Shown here: positions 35,851 to 47,480 of the stretch, piece by piece
Position numbering within the stretch: position 1 is the stretch's first letter
Layout of the letters: every line of letters begins with the position of its first letter
Source of the DNA: Brassica napus
Taxonomy: Eukaryota > Streptophyta > Magnoliopsida > Brassicales > Brassicaceae
Assembly: GCF_020379485.1 (NCBI RefSeq)
Contig: NC_063446.1
Span: forward strand, 16,627,525-16,691,524
Reading direction: 5' to 3'
Length of the DNA: 64,000 nucleotides
Notes under the pieces: generated by a model
Seen by the model: only the letters and a program-made list of their open reading frames with translations
Told to the model about the DNA's origin: nothing
Databases searched by the model: none
Position numbers and translations under genes: made by a program

Positions 35851-37300
35851 ACGAAGAACTAAAGGATTATCCATGTTGTAAATTAATGAGGAAAATGATG
35901 ATGATTAAGTAAAACAATCATTTCCAAAAAAAATAAAAATGACATTTTCGTGAATAACTCAAACTTCTATAGTGAATAGGGCAAATGAAAATTTCAAAAA
36001 TACATAGGTTGATTTTGGGGTTGACTTGAAATTTTAGATATATTTAAAAAAACCCAAAAATCTGGTTGGAGGAAGCAAGGATCCATATTCTTCTCGAAAC
36101 TACTGATTGACCTGTTCTTAAAAATAAACAACTTTTAACAATAATCAGTATTGTTAGTGTTACATTGTAAAAAATAAGACAACTGATATTTATAAAAATT
36201 ATAAGAATATAACTTAAGATTACAGTACTGAAACAAACAAATAAAGAAGAATTGGAAAGTCGAGATGACAAATATTTTTCCTTAAATCTTTAAACGCTCC
36301 AAAGTTCGACGGTTTTGTAGCGTTCAAAATCCCATGATATAACTACGTGTTTTTATCTTCCAACACCAAAAATAAAATCTATCGAACCAAAAATCTGTGT
36401 GCACTCTCAAACTTAAAAGAAATATGAATGATTATTTTATCTATGTTTTGAAAGTTACACAAGTGCTCTTCTTTTAACTTGGAAAAAAATACACATGCAA
36501 AGGAGTCAATTAACGTACATATCTATTGTAATAATGGTATCGATTTCCATGATACTCGTATATTAGTTTGCAAAGTAAAATTGTGACTTTGACCAAGTCA
36601 ACAACCATTAGTGTATTTTGCTTGGATTTATAATTTTATTTGAATAAACATATAAATATTGTTATGAATAAGAATAATCCAATACGTTAAATTGACAAAA
36701 TTTCCAATTAACAAATTTAATTTCAAATTCTAACCCACGATATTCAAAATGAAACATTTGCTAATTTTTATTACTTAGCTAAATCTAAAACTTTTACAAG
36801 CTTTTTATTTTAGTCATTCTGAACTTTTATTTCTCATTTAAAGCAATTCTGATTTTAACAAAAGAATACACTATTTTAAATTGTTTATGGTGAAAATTTC
36901 ATCGTGTCCAAAATTTGGTCTATAACGGACGTCTCGATAATCTACCTGAAAATGGTCCACGACATTTTGTTAAAGTTCAGCATAGGCACTGAAGCCATCA
37001 AAACCAACATAAAAAAGTATTTAGTATCTAATTCAGTTTCTTTGCAAGGAAGGGAGATCTTGTTTCTTTTTTAAAACACTTTTAAAACACACTGGGAGAT
37101 CTTGTTAATAAACACTTTCTAGCCGGAGTGGCATATGCAACAAGTATGTTGATATTGCGCATCTCACCAGAATTAATTAATTAACTAACAACAATCTCAA
37201 TCAAAATAGGAAGAGTTGTTGTATCATTGTGATGCTCAAACTCCACATAACATTTAAAAGTAAAGTCAGACTATACAATAGAAGTGCGAGTGAGTTTCCA
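35851..37300. other. AT-rich intergenic DNA
   Basis: No supported gene, RNA or repeat end. The right end leads into the 3' side of DUF295 gene 2. Confidence 0.55.
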
Positions 37301-37334
37301 TTGTAATCCAAATGCGAAAAATAAAGAGACACAA

Positions 37335-38509
37335 TTAAGAGGATTGAGGTGGAATGAAGTAAGGGGCAGGGGAAAAGCCATGTCCACCAACCCAGACATT
37401 ATCGCGGATATTGACTTTTCCGAAGTTAAAGTGGCCCACGTAATAGATGTAGTTTGGGTTAAGGCCATACAAGCTAGCCTTAACGGAGAAAGGTTCGCCT
37501 TTGGTGGAGAGAAAAATACAGAGATCTCCAATGTCCTTAGTGGAAACGGCGGTGCAAATTTGATCATATTGTATCTTGAACACCATGAAACGCTGCCAAC
37601 GCGGATTCCCAAAATTGCGCTCGCTCCCCCACAGGAGATCTGAGTACCACTTAACAATAAAAGTTTCACCTGTGGGTGCCTCCACCAAGTGTTCGGTCCT
37701 GTAACACTGAGACAGCTGCTGCAACTGCGACTGCACAAACTCTTCATAGTAGTAGGAAAAACTCCCCAAGTTACGCGATCTGTGTTTTTCAAGATCCCAG
37801 TATCCTATGTGTGTGCCTACACAATCCAGCATGGAGAACATCTTATCTCTCTTTGAGTACATGACTCGGGAGTTGAAGAAGCCCGGGTCTTCGATTCTGA
37901 TGTTGACCCACTTTTTATTCTTTTCAGCAGGCCTACACAGGCTGAGTTGAGGTCCAACGAACTTGACGGCCACAATGCAGTCATCGTCCTCAGGAGAAGA
38001 GGAGGACATTGCCACGTTGGTTACCAGTTGGGTTTGGCAATGAGGCAGCGTTTGGGGACGAGGCAGAGAGATTCGCTTCGGATCTGAATTAGACGCTCTC
38101 GGGTTTAGATCGTCTTGAAGACACAGTACGCTCTCTTTAAAAGTAGCTACCCAGCCATGGGATGCTCCTATCGTTCCTGATCCTGTCATCAACTCCATGG
38201 GCACCATCTTTTCCAAAACCTCGTCATCCTCAAAGTCCGAATCATTAACATTGTGAATCACAAGTTTGCCGACACTCTCATCCCTCGAACTATACTGACA
38301 ATGATCAGCGCGTACGATGCGGCAAATAGAGGTTTCTGACAGGAATCGAGCGCCGCATAGGTATTTCTGCAGAGTAAAATCCAACATCAGATAAAAACAA
38401 AGTATTAAATAACAAATTGAAAAGACAAGAGAGAGTGGCTTACAACTCCTAGCGTAGGTGGTTTCCCCAGACAGAGCCTAGAGAGACGGCTGAGGAACAG
38501 AGAACTCAT
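37335..38509 (-). CDS. DUF295-type organelle-targeted protein, copy 2
   Basis: Two minus-strand exons, 38509-38444 and 38366-37335, joined in phase 0 for about 365 residues. Exon 1 encodes MSSLFLSRLSRLCLGKPPTL plus two residues, again a mitochondrial-type presequence. Exon 2 follows copy 1 closely (KYLCGARFLSET, ASHGWVATFK, FVGPQLSLCRPAEKNKKWVN, HIGYWDLEK, GDLCIFLSTKGEPFSVKA, NYIYYV, APYFIPPQ). Divergence is highest between the two conserved halves and at the C-terminus, which ends earlier than in copy 1. No disabling change is visible. Function unknown, as for the family; a beta-propeller-like fold in mitochondria or plastids is the usual inference. Confidence 0.8.
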
Positions 38510-38820
38510 AGTGTGTTTTTTTTTTCCTGGTAATGCAAAATCTCTAGTTGAAACTTTGGTAATGACTCCATTTAATATAAGATGAATAGCCTTGTTCCTC
38601 AAGTCTTTCCATATCTACTTTTCCCTTTATGTGGTTCTCTTTTTCCCGAGTCATATTTATTTTAATATTTCTGCTTACCAACGAATGGACCCATATAACT
38701 AAGATGATTAGCCTTGCTCCCCAAGTCTTTCCATAACTCCTTTCGACTTTATGTGGTTCTCATTTTCCCAGGGTCAGATTTATTTTGGTTACCAAAAAAT
38801 TATATGAATAGACCAATGAA
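38510..38820 (-). promoter_or_regulatory. Upstream region shared with DUF295 gene 1
   Basis: Matches 11194-11505 closely, including both GATGAATAGCCTTG/GTCTTTCC/TTATGTGGTTCTC modules. Similarity is lost after about 38820. Confidence 0.65.
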
Positions 38821-39900
38821 TCCATCTTTTACCTAATTATTATAACGACTAATAACACAAATTATTTTTATTTCCATAGTTCTCCCTGCCGTACTCACGA
38901 AGTCTTTCCGTAAGCATATTAATCTCTTCCCTTATTAGTCTACGCATAGTTTTTTTTGTATCTATTCCATTAAAAATTGCAGTATTTAACTATTTTAAAT
39001 GATTTTATTACAATTTTTTATTCATTTTAATTAATTATAACCACTTTATTTATTGCATTTTCAATTGATTATAACTTACTTATTTTAAAGTGTTTATATA
39101 CATCTTTTTTTTTTTACTTTTCCAAACTATTTTATTAATTGTATTTATTATAATAGTTCGACATCATTTATTTTACGTATTAATCATAATAATTTCATAA
39201 ATTTAAACAAAATTGCTTTATTCGTGACAACATTTCAAACCAGTTAACAAAGAATTTTTATTTGTTTACAAAATCAATTAGACATGGACATCCAACTATC
39301 CATTCAAGAACGAATCCATTTTTGTATATCGGTTTTTTGGTTTTGAAATTAAACACCATTTAGACATTATAAATTTTTAGACGGGTTGGAGTCCGATGCT
39401 TACGTAAAAAACTATGAGAAACATTAAATAGACAATATTACAGTTGAAAAATCTACTTGCCTTATGAGTATTCACGTCTAATTGCATCACTTTGAGCCGT
39501 CATATGAATCCATTCCTGGCGGTATTCCACAAAATTAAGGAACGTGCGAGCTGTGCATTCACGTCTAATTGCCAGCAGTGCGTTCACTGTCAAAGTAAAA
39601 AATGCGTTCCTGAAATAGCGTTAAGGAACGTGCGAGCTGTTAAGAAGTGGTTGTTAGTATACATATATATTAATGTCTGCAAAATTAAACTGAAGAAACT
39701 TTGTTTCTATAAACAAACCTCCAATCATTTTTGGGTTTATGTTTGTTGCTACAATTTTAGACTCCACACAATTTTCTCATTAAGCTGGTTCACCAACATT
39801 AAAAGGATAAGTGGGAAGACCTGTGAATGAGTATGTTTGCCATAATCTGTTCACTGCTCTATGTTTCTTCGTTGTAGCAGTAGTAATATCCATAACTTCT
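38821..39900. other. AT-rich spacer with a short imperfect tandem duplication
   Basis: No gene supported. Around 39473-39641 two adjacent segments of about 85 bases both begin ATTCACGTCTAATTGC and both end AAGGAACGTGCGAGCTGT, with diverged middles. Confidence 0.5.
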
Positions 39901-39935
39901 CCAACAACATCTATAAAACGTCAAGACCTAAACTG

Positions 39936-40520
39936 TTAAGGAAGCCAAACATAGATCCTGAAATGTTTGGAAAGGAGTTTGAATACTGGTAAATGAAACA
40001 TACCTGCAACCAAAGTTAACGTGAGCTCCCCATTCATCTGCCAACTTCTCTCAGTGAATCGAATAAGCATAGGGGCATCAGCGAATCTGAAGCTTTGGTT
40101 ATCCTCCTTTCTTAAAATTCGGAGCTTCTCAAAAACGAAGATGGTTACAGTTGCTTTCGCCAGTTCCTGAGTAAACTCTGGCGTGCAACGAAAATATGAT
40201 ACCAACCGGAACGCACGGTCTATATATAGGATTCATAAGAGAACATGAAAAGAAATTAAAGAGACTTTGATGGGAAGAGGAAGTGGAACGGAGAAGATTC
40301 TCCAGAAAGAGTCGGCGCACTTGACTGTCGAATTAGGTTAATTAAATTTGGGTCCAGTTTGATTAGAGAATGGTAGCCCGGTTAAAAAACCTCATCGTTT
40401 CAGAAACGAAAGAAAGTAAAAAACATGATGCCACATGTCTTCATTTGGGATAGCCTACGCTGAGGTGGAGGTCTGAGAAGTGAGACTCTTCTACTTTATT
40501 GTAATAGAAGATAGATAGAT
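39936..40520 (-). mobile_element. Helitron relic with an RPA-like fragment
   Basis: On the minus strand a 5' end resembling Helitrons (TCTATCTTCTATTACAATAA, about 40512-40493) is followed by a short coding fragment reading SYFRCTPEFTQELAKATVTI, FVFEKLRILRKEDNQSFRF and ADAPMLIRFTERSWQ (40205-40020). The latter resembles an OB-fold segment of RPA/DUF223-like proteins carried by plant Helitrons. Only part of one domain remains and no Rep/helicase was seen. The assignment to RPA is tentative. Confidence 0.4.
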
Positions 40521-41033
40521 AGATTACAGTGACATTGAACGTGTGTTTGATCTTTTTCAACTCTCTTGCAGAGTTTGACCTTGTACTAAGTTCTGTCATC
40601 TATGCCGTTAAAATGATATATAAAAGTATATTAACTTGACTCGCAAGATATTGCCCACGTTTATATGGTGAGCAATATCAAAAAATTGGTTATATCATTG
40701 TGTCATTTGATGTGAGTAATTGGTGTAATCGAACTATGTCATGATTCTGTCATACTGGTGTTATATATTTGTGTTAGATAGATTATTCAAAAAAAGTAAA
40801 CTACAGTGAAATAATTTGTGTTATCAGACTGTCATATTGGGATGTTACCGCTAGACGAACATGTTTGGAATATTCATATATAGAATTCACTTTCGTCTGA
40901 GTTAGTTGGTGCGATCAGAAGTAACATGTTCTTGGGATATTTGTTCATATTGATCAGATCAAACTATGTTATTTTTCGTTATAATGTTTACTGAAATTGG
41001 GATTGAAAGTTTCTTTTATATATATATATATAT
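40521..41033. other. Intergenic, nothing recognised
   Basis: AT-rich DNA ending in a TA repeat (about 41018-41033). No coding or structural element is supported. Confidence 0.5.
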
Positions 41034-41052
41034 ACTAGGTGGATGCGCGTGA
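41034..41052 (-). mobile_element. Possible Helitron 3' terminus (minus strand)
   Basis: ACTAGGTGGATGCGCGTGAA, read on the minus strand, gives a GC-rich segment followed by CTAG-T, as at Helitron 3' ends. It is inserted next to a TA repeat. No partner end was located. Confidence 0.35.
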
Positions 41053-41974
41053 ATTAAAAAAAATAGATTAAAACTTTTAATTTATAGATATTATAAAGTT
41101 AAAAATCATAATAACAAATATTATATATTATATAATGAAATACTGAACGAAGTTTACTGTTTAGATTTGAAGTTTAAAGTTTAGAATTTGAAGTTTACTG
41201 TTTAGATTTAGATTTTTAAAATTTCGGGTTTTGTTGACGGTGTTAACGTGTTGCTTTTTCAGCCATTTTCTTTTTAATTTTATTGTCTTCTTTAAGTAAT
41301 CTTATATGGTACTTTAGTTGGTTATAAAAACTCACCGTAGGGGTGAACTCAAATATTGTTTTTTATAAGATATAAAAGTTCATAAATATCATTACATAGA
41401 ATAACATTTTTTTTCTCCCCAACAAGTGCGAACATAAGGCGGTCTTACACAAAGTAACCGTTTTTTTTTCGGCGGCTCTGTCCGCTGGATCTCTTTGTTC
41501 ATTTATTTCATATTTCCTTCCACATCATGACTAGCGTGCAAATGGCCAAAACGATGTTGCTCTGGGAGACTTGGGGATTGTGTTCCTCTGGCTTTTCCAA
41601 TTGCGGCAAAAATGGTGAATTTCATTTGATTTTGCCATTGATAATTTTGTGGCGACCTCCATTTTGGCGTTTGATGTTGGTTTCATTTTTCGATAAGATT
41701 TTTCTCTCCTCATGGGAGAGCAGTTTTCCGGCACAAAATCTTCAATTCCAGTGGTTTAGTGAAGGTGTTTGTCCGCCAAATTTCAAGTTTGACGGTTTAA
41801 GTCCGGCGGTTGGAGTTTGTTCATATCTCCATTCTGTTGGTGTTGTTGTTTTTTCAGTTTCAATCGAACAGTTATTTAACACCGCCATGGCCACCACCGT
41901 TTAAGATGGTGCTGTTTTATGAGCCATTCATTGGGATTTTATACTTATCAACAACCAACCCTAGTAGTTTAGAT
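41053..41974. other. Intergenic, one unrecognised reading frame
   Basis: A plus-strand frame at 41527-41904 (125 codons from an ATG, Trp/Phe-rich) has no recognisable domain and no convincing gene context. I regard it as probably chance. GAAGTTTACTGTTTAGATTT is repeated at about 41155 and 41191. Confidence 0.4.
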
Positions 41975-42382
41975 AAGCCGAAGCAGAGAAGCCGTAGACA
42001 ATTCTTCCTTAGACCTTGCGATAAGATGTTCATAACATGTAGACACAGCTCTGGTACTCGTCGTATACAGTCTCTCTTGTCTACCATTTGAAGGAATAAA
42101 AAAGATGTTGAGAGTTGAGAGAATAAGGGTAGTAATAAAAAATGTAAATTTGTTTCTTTAAAGAAATCATGAAATTAAGCCTTTTGATTCTTTTTTTTAT
42201 AAAGTAATTACGATGGAACATGCAGACACTGAGTTATGGGACCATAGCTTTGTGTTTGGTCAGCGCAAGTAGTAGACCCACTTTGACTTATGAACCTCCA
42301 ACATTGGATGTATGGGATGGACGGTTCGTCCTAAGTCGCAAGGTCTAAGGAAGAATTGTCTACGGCTTCTCTGCTTCGGCTT
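41975..42382. repeat. Perfect 47-bp inverted repeat with a 314-bp loop
   Basis: 41975-42021 (starting AAGCCGAAGCAGAGAAGCCG and ending CCTTGCGA) is the exact reverse complement of 42336-42382. A transcript could form a 47-bp perfect stem. The right arm ends 10 bases before the CACTA element. The exactness implies recent origin. Confidence 0.9.
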
Positions 42383-42416
42383 GAGTTCTTATCGCTACAA
42401 GAAAACAGCGGTATTC

Positions 42417-42735
42417 TGACGGACATTCCGACGGAAAATGAAATCCTCGGAATATCCCGAGGAATTTCCGAGGATATTCCGAGGAAACACAAAATTTGGT
42501 TTCCTCGGAATATACCGACGGAATTCCGAGGAAATATCATTCCGTCGGAATATTCTTATGGAATACCGAGGAAAATTGTATTCCTCGGAAAAAACCAATG
42601 AATTCCGAGGAAATATTATAGACGTTAGAGAGCCGTTGGAGAGCCGTTGGGGAATTTTAAAAATTCCGAGGAAATTCCGACGAACTAGCCGTTGGCATCG
42701 GAATTCCATCGGAATTTCCTCGGTCTGTCGACAGG
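42417..42735 (+). repeat. CACTA left subterminal repeats
   Basis: More than fifteen variants of ATTCCGAGGAAA or its complement occur in direct and inverted orientation. In CACTA elements such repeats are the binding sites of the TNPA-type protein. Confidence 0.8.
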
Positions 42736-42836
42736 ATTTCAACTATAAATACAAGCACCCCTCTTCCTCTTCATTCACTCCATATCTTCATCCTCCCTCA
42801 CACTCTCTTTACACACGAATTTGATTCATAAAAAAC

Positions 42837-44657
42837 ATGTCTTCTTCAAATTATTTTCGTTCTTGGATCGATCGACCTCATTTGGATCCGAACACGAGAT
42901 TGCTTACGGAAGAATACCAACGAGGTATAACCGAATTCATGGGGTTAGTTCACCGACAACCGGAAGCAAAAACAGGTATGTTAAGATGTCCTTGCTCTAA
43001 TTGTAAAAATAAAAAGGTTATTAAAGAGTGGGATGTTTGGACTCATCTATATTTGAGTGGGTTTACACGAAGTTACAAAATTTGGTATCATCATGGGGAA
43101 ACTGATTATGAACATGGTAGTACTAGCGAACCTCAGCCAGCGGTTAGATTAGAAGAACCAATTAGAACGGATGTAGATTATGGTGTAGGTACTGAGCAGA
43201 TGGTAAATGATCATTTTAGAGGGAAAAATTTACCCAATGCAGAAGCTAGGAGATTTTATGATATGTTGGATGCTGGAAAGCAACCATTGTACGAAGGTTG
43301 CAGAGATGGTCATTCAGCTTTATCATCTGCTACAAGATTGATGGGCATTAAAACGGATTATAATTTGGCTGAAGACTGTGTGGATGCGATTGCTGATTAT
43401 GTAAAAGGTATTCTACCCGAAGATAATGTAGCTCCTGGCTCATACTACGAGGTTCAGAAACTCGTAGCTGGTCTTGGTTTATCGTATCAGGTAATAGATG
43501 TATGCAGAGACAACTGCATGATTTATTGGAGGGTGGATGAACATCGGGTTTCATGCAAATTTTGTGGGAAGCCTCGTTATAAAGATACGAGTGGAAGAGT
43601 TCCAGTGCCATATAAAAGGATGTGGTATTTGCCTTTGACGGAAAGGTTGCAGAGGTTGTATCTGTCTGAACGCACAGCGCAACCAATGAGATCGGAGCAC
43701 TCAACAGATGGTGAGATTAGACATCCTTCAGATGCAAAAGCGTGGAAGCATTTCCAATCAAAGTATCCCGACTTTGCGTATGAGAGAAGAAATGTTTACC
43801 TAGGATTATGTACTGATGGTTTCAGCCCGTTTGGCAAGAGTGGAAGACAATATTCTCTATGGCCAGTCATTCTTACACCATACAACCTACCCCCAAACTT
43901 GTGCTTGCGACGAGAGTTTTTGTTTCTCTCGATTCTCGTTCTCGGACCAGAGCATCCTAAGAGATCACTTGATGTGTTTCTTCAGCCACTAATATATGAG
44001 TTGCAACAACTATGGGCTCAAGGTGCTGAAACATACGATGTTTCGTATAAAGAAAACTTTCAAATGCGGGCAGTACTAATGTGGACAATAAGTGATTTTC
44101 CAGCATATGGTATGTTATCTGGATGGACAACGCATGGAAGGCTATCATGTCCATATTGTCAAGATAACACTGATGCTTTCCAACTAAAACACGGAAGGAA
44201 AACGTGTTGGTTTGACTGTCACGGGAGATTCCTACCACCAGATCATTCATATCGTAGAAGTAGAAATTTGTTTACGAAGAACAAGAGGGTGTTTGACAGT
44301 CCAACTCCGGAAATTTGTGGGAAAGATTTGAAGACACAACTTAGAGATTTTGGTGCAGAAAGGACGCCATACGTCGGTGGACATGAACGTTTTCCGTTAG
44401 AAGGTGTTGGAGACCTACATAACTGGCACAAAAAAAGTATTTTCTGGGATCTTCCATACTGGGAGGATCATCTACTAAGGCATAATTTAGATGTCATGCA
44501 TATTGAGAAGAACTTTTTTGACAATCTCATGAACACGATCCTTAATGTTCAAGGTAAAACAAAGGATAATTTGAAGTCAATACTGGGTTTAGTCGATATA
44601 TGTGCTCGTTCAGAACTTCATGTTGATGAGAATGGTAGGGCTCCTTCAAATTTCTAA
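42837..44657 (+). pseudogene. CACTA TNPD/TNP2-type transposase, truncated
   Basis: The 606-codon frame starts at an ATG right after the left subterminal zone and 5' leader. The N-terminal transposase-associated domain (about residues 4-85) is present, with CPCSNCKNKK and TRSYKIWYHHGE. The TNP2 core begins near residue 330 (NVYLGLCTDGFSPFG, SLWPVILTPYNLPP, RAVLMWTISDFPAYG, LSCPYCQDNTDAF, LRHNLDVMHIEKNFFDNLMN). The frame ends after LHVDENGRAPSNF, though a GT at 44635 may splice to 44684. TNP2 transposases are normally longer, so the C-terminal part has been lost by internal deletion. Confidence 0.85.
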
Positions 44658-44683
44658 TGTTTGTTTAATTTATGTTTTTTCAA

Positions 44684-45267
44684 GGCGGAAGAAAATGAGG
44701 GCGAGCCGGTTGATGATCTCGCCCTAATGAAAAGGGCGTATACCAACAAGAAAACCGGTCAGATTGATGATGGTCTTGTGAGGGACGTGGTCAGCCTGGT
44801 CCAAACTCAGGTGTATGACGAAGAGTCTCAGCTTCAAACCGATGATGACGATTCGGCGGCTTCGACCAACTTGTCCCGGGTTCGAATCAACGAAATCGTT
44901 GAATCGGTAAGTTCTTTTTTTAAAAGTTCAATTCATTTATTTCTTGATTTTTATTTTATCAACTTTTATATTATTTAAATTTGGCTATTTAATATTTCAG
45001 TCGGTTCCAAAGAAGAAGGGACGTTTGGTCGGTTTGGGTCGTCGCTCCCGGTCGGCTGCTCCTTCTTCTACACCACTGCCATATGTTGATCCAGAAGTAC
45101 TTACGGCTTAGCTGAAGGACAAGGATGATCGCATATCTGCCTTGAAGACCCAGATGGCAGCTCAACAGGCGGGCTATAAGACACAGAAGAGGCTGAACGA
45201 GCAAATGATGGAGATGATGAAGAGGATGTACCCGAACGAGGTGTTCCCGAACATTCAAGACCCGTAG
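44684..45267 (+). pseudogene. CACTA second-ORF tail (Transposase_24/Ptta-like)
   Basis: Exon 44684-44908 reads AEENEGEPVDDLALMKRAYT, NKKTGQIDDGLVRDVVSLVQ. It is followed by a GTAAGT donor and an acceptor before 45001 (SVPKKKGRLVGLGRRSRSAA). An in-frame TAG at 45108-45110 breaks the last exon, which continues LKDKDDRISALKTQMAAQQA to a stop at 45265-45267. This is the C-terminal end of the TNPA-like partner protein, fused next to the TNPD remnant by the same internal deletion. Confidence 0.75.
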
Positions 45268-45419
45268 TTTTTTTTTTTTTCAAAAACTCGGAATGTTTTA
45301 TTTTTATTTGTACAACTTTGAATATTATCTAATATGTTTTCAATTTTAATTTTATATTTTCGAAACTAAATTTTAAAAATTTTAATTTTTAAAAAAAATT
45401 ATTTTTTTTAAAAAAATAA

Positions 45420-45870
45420 TTTTTTTCGAAATTCCGAGGAAAAGCACCCTCGGAAATTTCTGACGAACTTTTCCTCGGAATAAGTCATCGGAATATACCG
45501 AGGGACTCTTCCTCGGAAATTTCCGAGGGCCACACTTTCCTCGGAATTTTCCGAGGGCCACGTTCCTCGGAAATTCCCGATGAAAATTCCGAGGAAGGTT
45601 TTGTCGGAACTTCTGAGGATTGGACCATCGAAAATTCCATCGAAATATTCCGAGGAAGACCTCCCTCGGTATATTTCGAGGAACTTTCCGACGAACTTGT
45701 TGTCCTCGGAGTTTCCTCGGAAATTCATTTCCTCGGAATTCCGTCGGAAATTTCCGAGGGATTTCCGAGGAAAATTGAATTTCCGAGGAGTTATTTCCGC
45801 GGACTTTTTTCGTCGGTATGTCCTCGGAATAGCGTTATTCCGACGACATACCGACAATTTTTCCCTCAGT
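45420..45870 (-). repeat. CACTA right subterminal repeats
   Basis: Dense direct and inverted copies of TTCCGAGGAA-type words, mirroring the left subterminal zone. Long minus- and plus-strand frames through this region (for example 45408-45908) are by-products of the repeat. Confidence 0.8.
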
Positions 45871-45892
45871 ATGCCGTTGTTTTCTTGTAGTG

Positions 45893-46649
45893 CATGACTC
45901 TTTAGCAATTACTAGACGCGATTGTGGAATATTAGTGATACATTGTCAGATTGTGTTGGCAAATCATCTTGTGTTCTCAACAAATAGTTCTTTCAAGCAC
46001 TAATAAAGGCGGAATAGACATGACAGTGGCATTCAAGAGTTTTGAATTTGGGATGATGTTGACTGTTTCTATGCCTACTAGAAGAATCACGTCGAGTATG
46101 GCAAAATAGATGGTGTTCGGGACAAATCAAGATCAACTCAAAGGTTCTTTTATCACCAAATACGTTGATACGGACTAATTGGTATCAGTGCTTCAGAACG
46201 AACAAAAAAAAAAAGACGAATTCTTTGTTCCTCCAAATTTATACTAGTTTTAGTCAAATTTTTAAGAAGTGGATCCCATTTTTTCCTCTAAATTCATCAT
46301 TGAAGAATGAATTTATAAAGAAAATTTTCTCTCAATAATTTTGACAAAGAACAAAATGAACAAAAATTCATATTTTTTTTATTTTTTCAATTCCTCAAAT
46401 GATATCCATTTGAACAATAAGAAAATGTGCAAGATTCAAAGGTTACCACATCTTCAAAAGATGTTCCAACAATGGGATCTGACGAAGTGATATATGTCAA
46501 AACTAATGAATGAAAGTGGAAACTGATGCATATGAACTAGCGGTGTTGCGTGTCATTTAATTGTTAGGTTCAGGTACGTTTCTCATACCAAACTACTTCC
46601 AAATTTATTATGCTCATACAAACCAATATTTATGTCCAAATTGAAAGCA
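45893..46649. other. Intergenic, nothing recognised
   Basis: No coding region with a recognisable domain, and no repeat end. Confidence 0.5.
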
Positions 46650-47363
46650 AAAGCAGAGAAGAAAACGTGTAATCTTTAGTTTTCATTCTCAATTTTCTGC
46701 TAAAAAACTTGTTCATTACATCGAGCACTATTTATACTCCGACACAAGGATAAGGTAAAACAAGAGCTAAGGGCAGTTAAGTCATTTCTTAACTTGATGC
46801 TAAGATTTCATAAAGATTCTGGATCATTAGTGGTCGTTGTTCTAAAAATCAGCCACCTAGCCGATTCAGTGGCACCGTGGCGAGATGAAATGATTCTTTG
46901 TGTTGTACGACATAAGTAAAAACTTAGGTTTTGTTAGGTTTTGTGAAAAAAAAAATCAAGTATTTCTTTGTAAATTTGTTAAGAATGGTGAAAAGAACGA
47001 GTAAAATTGTCAAAGAATCGTGAAATGATATGAAAGGGCGTGAAATCTAGGGTTTTAGAACGATAATGGCTACTGAAAAAAATGGAGACAATTTGTAATT
47101 TTGGAATTATTAATGAGAAATCGCGAAAATGAACAAAATCAGAGATGTTTGAACCCGCAACCTGTGACATGTTTTCAAAGAGATAATGGATGCCGAAGAA
47201 GATGAGATAATTTTGTAATTTTGAGATTGGTAATGAGAAATCGTGAAAATGAACAAAATGTACACAAGTTTAACAAGAATGGATATCCAGTTTATAAATT
47301 ATTACATTATTATTTTCAACCAAAAAATAATTCAGCGCTTTAAAAGCACGGGTTAAAATCTAG
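46650..47363 (+). repeat. Dispersed repeat, copy A, with Helitron-like 3' end
   Basis: 46680-47255 is about 90% identical by eye to 52370-52925. Both run from CTTGTTCATTACATCGAGCA through GGCACCGTGGCGAG, AATCTAGGGTTTTAGAACGA and AACCCGCAAC to ATGCCGAAGAAGATGAGATA. Copy A goes on to CAGCGCTTTAAAAGCACGGG, TTAAAAT and CTAG-T (47332-47364), a hairpin plus CTAG typical of Helitron 3' ends. The family is therefore probably a non-autonomous Helitron. Confidence 0.6.
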
Positions 47364-47450
47364 TACTAGATTAAGACCTGATAGACTATTATTAAAATAC
47401 TAAGATTATATAAAAATCGTGATATATCAATTGTTACATAATAAAATTTT

Positions 47451-47480
47451 ACTAGGTGTTCTGCCCGCATATGCGGGTAT
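47451..47480 (-). mobile_element. Helitron 3' terminus (minus strand)
   Basis: On the minus strand a perfect palindrome CCCGCATATGCGGG (47464-47477) is followed by CAGAACAC and CTAG-T. Hairpin plus CTAG is the Helitron 3' signature. The matching TC end was not identified; AT-rich DNA follows to 48870. Confidence 0.6.

Larger units (their letters stand above)
42393..45892 (+). mobile_element. CACTA (En/Spm) deletion derivative, 3.5 kb
   Basis: Ends: CGCTACAAGAAAACAGCGG at 42393, and CTTGTAGTG preceded by CGTTGTTTT at 45892, i.e. inverted CRCTACAAGAAAACARCGG. The first CACTA is mutated to CGCTA. Flanks are TAT (42390-42392) and CAT (45893-45895), a 3-base duplication with one change. Both subterminal zones are packed with CCTCGGAAWTTCCGAGG-type words. 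Inside are a TNPD-like transposase cut short and the tail of a second transposase-type ORF. Confidence 0.88.

Noticed and set aside
41527..41904. 125-codon plus-strand frame starting at an ATG
   Set aside because: No recognisable domain, composition rich in Trp/Phe/Leu, no matching exon or promoter signals; likely chance.
45408..45908. 166-codon minus-strand frame and 105-codon plus-strand frame at the CACTA right end
   Set aside because: They consist of translated TTCCGAGGAA subterminal repeats.
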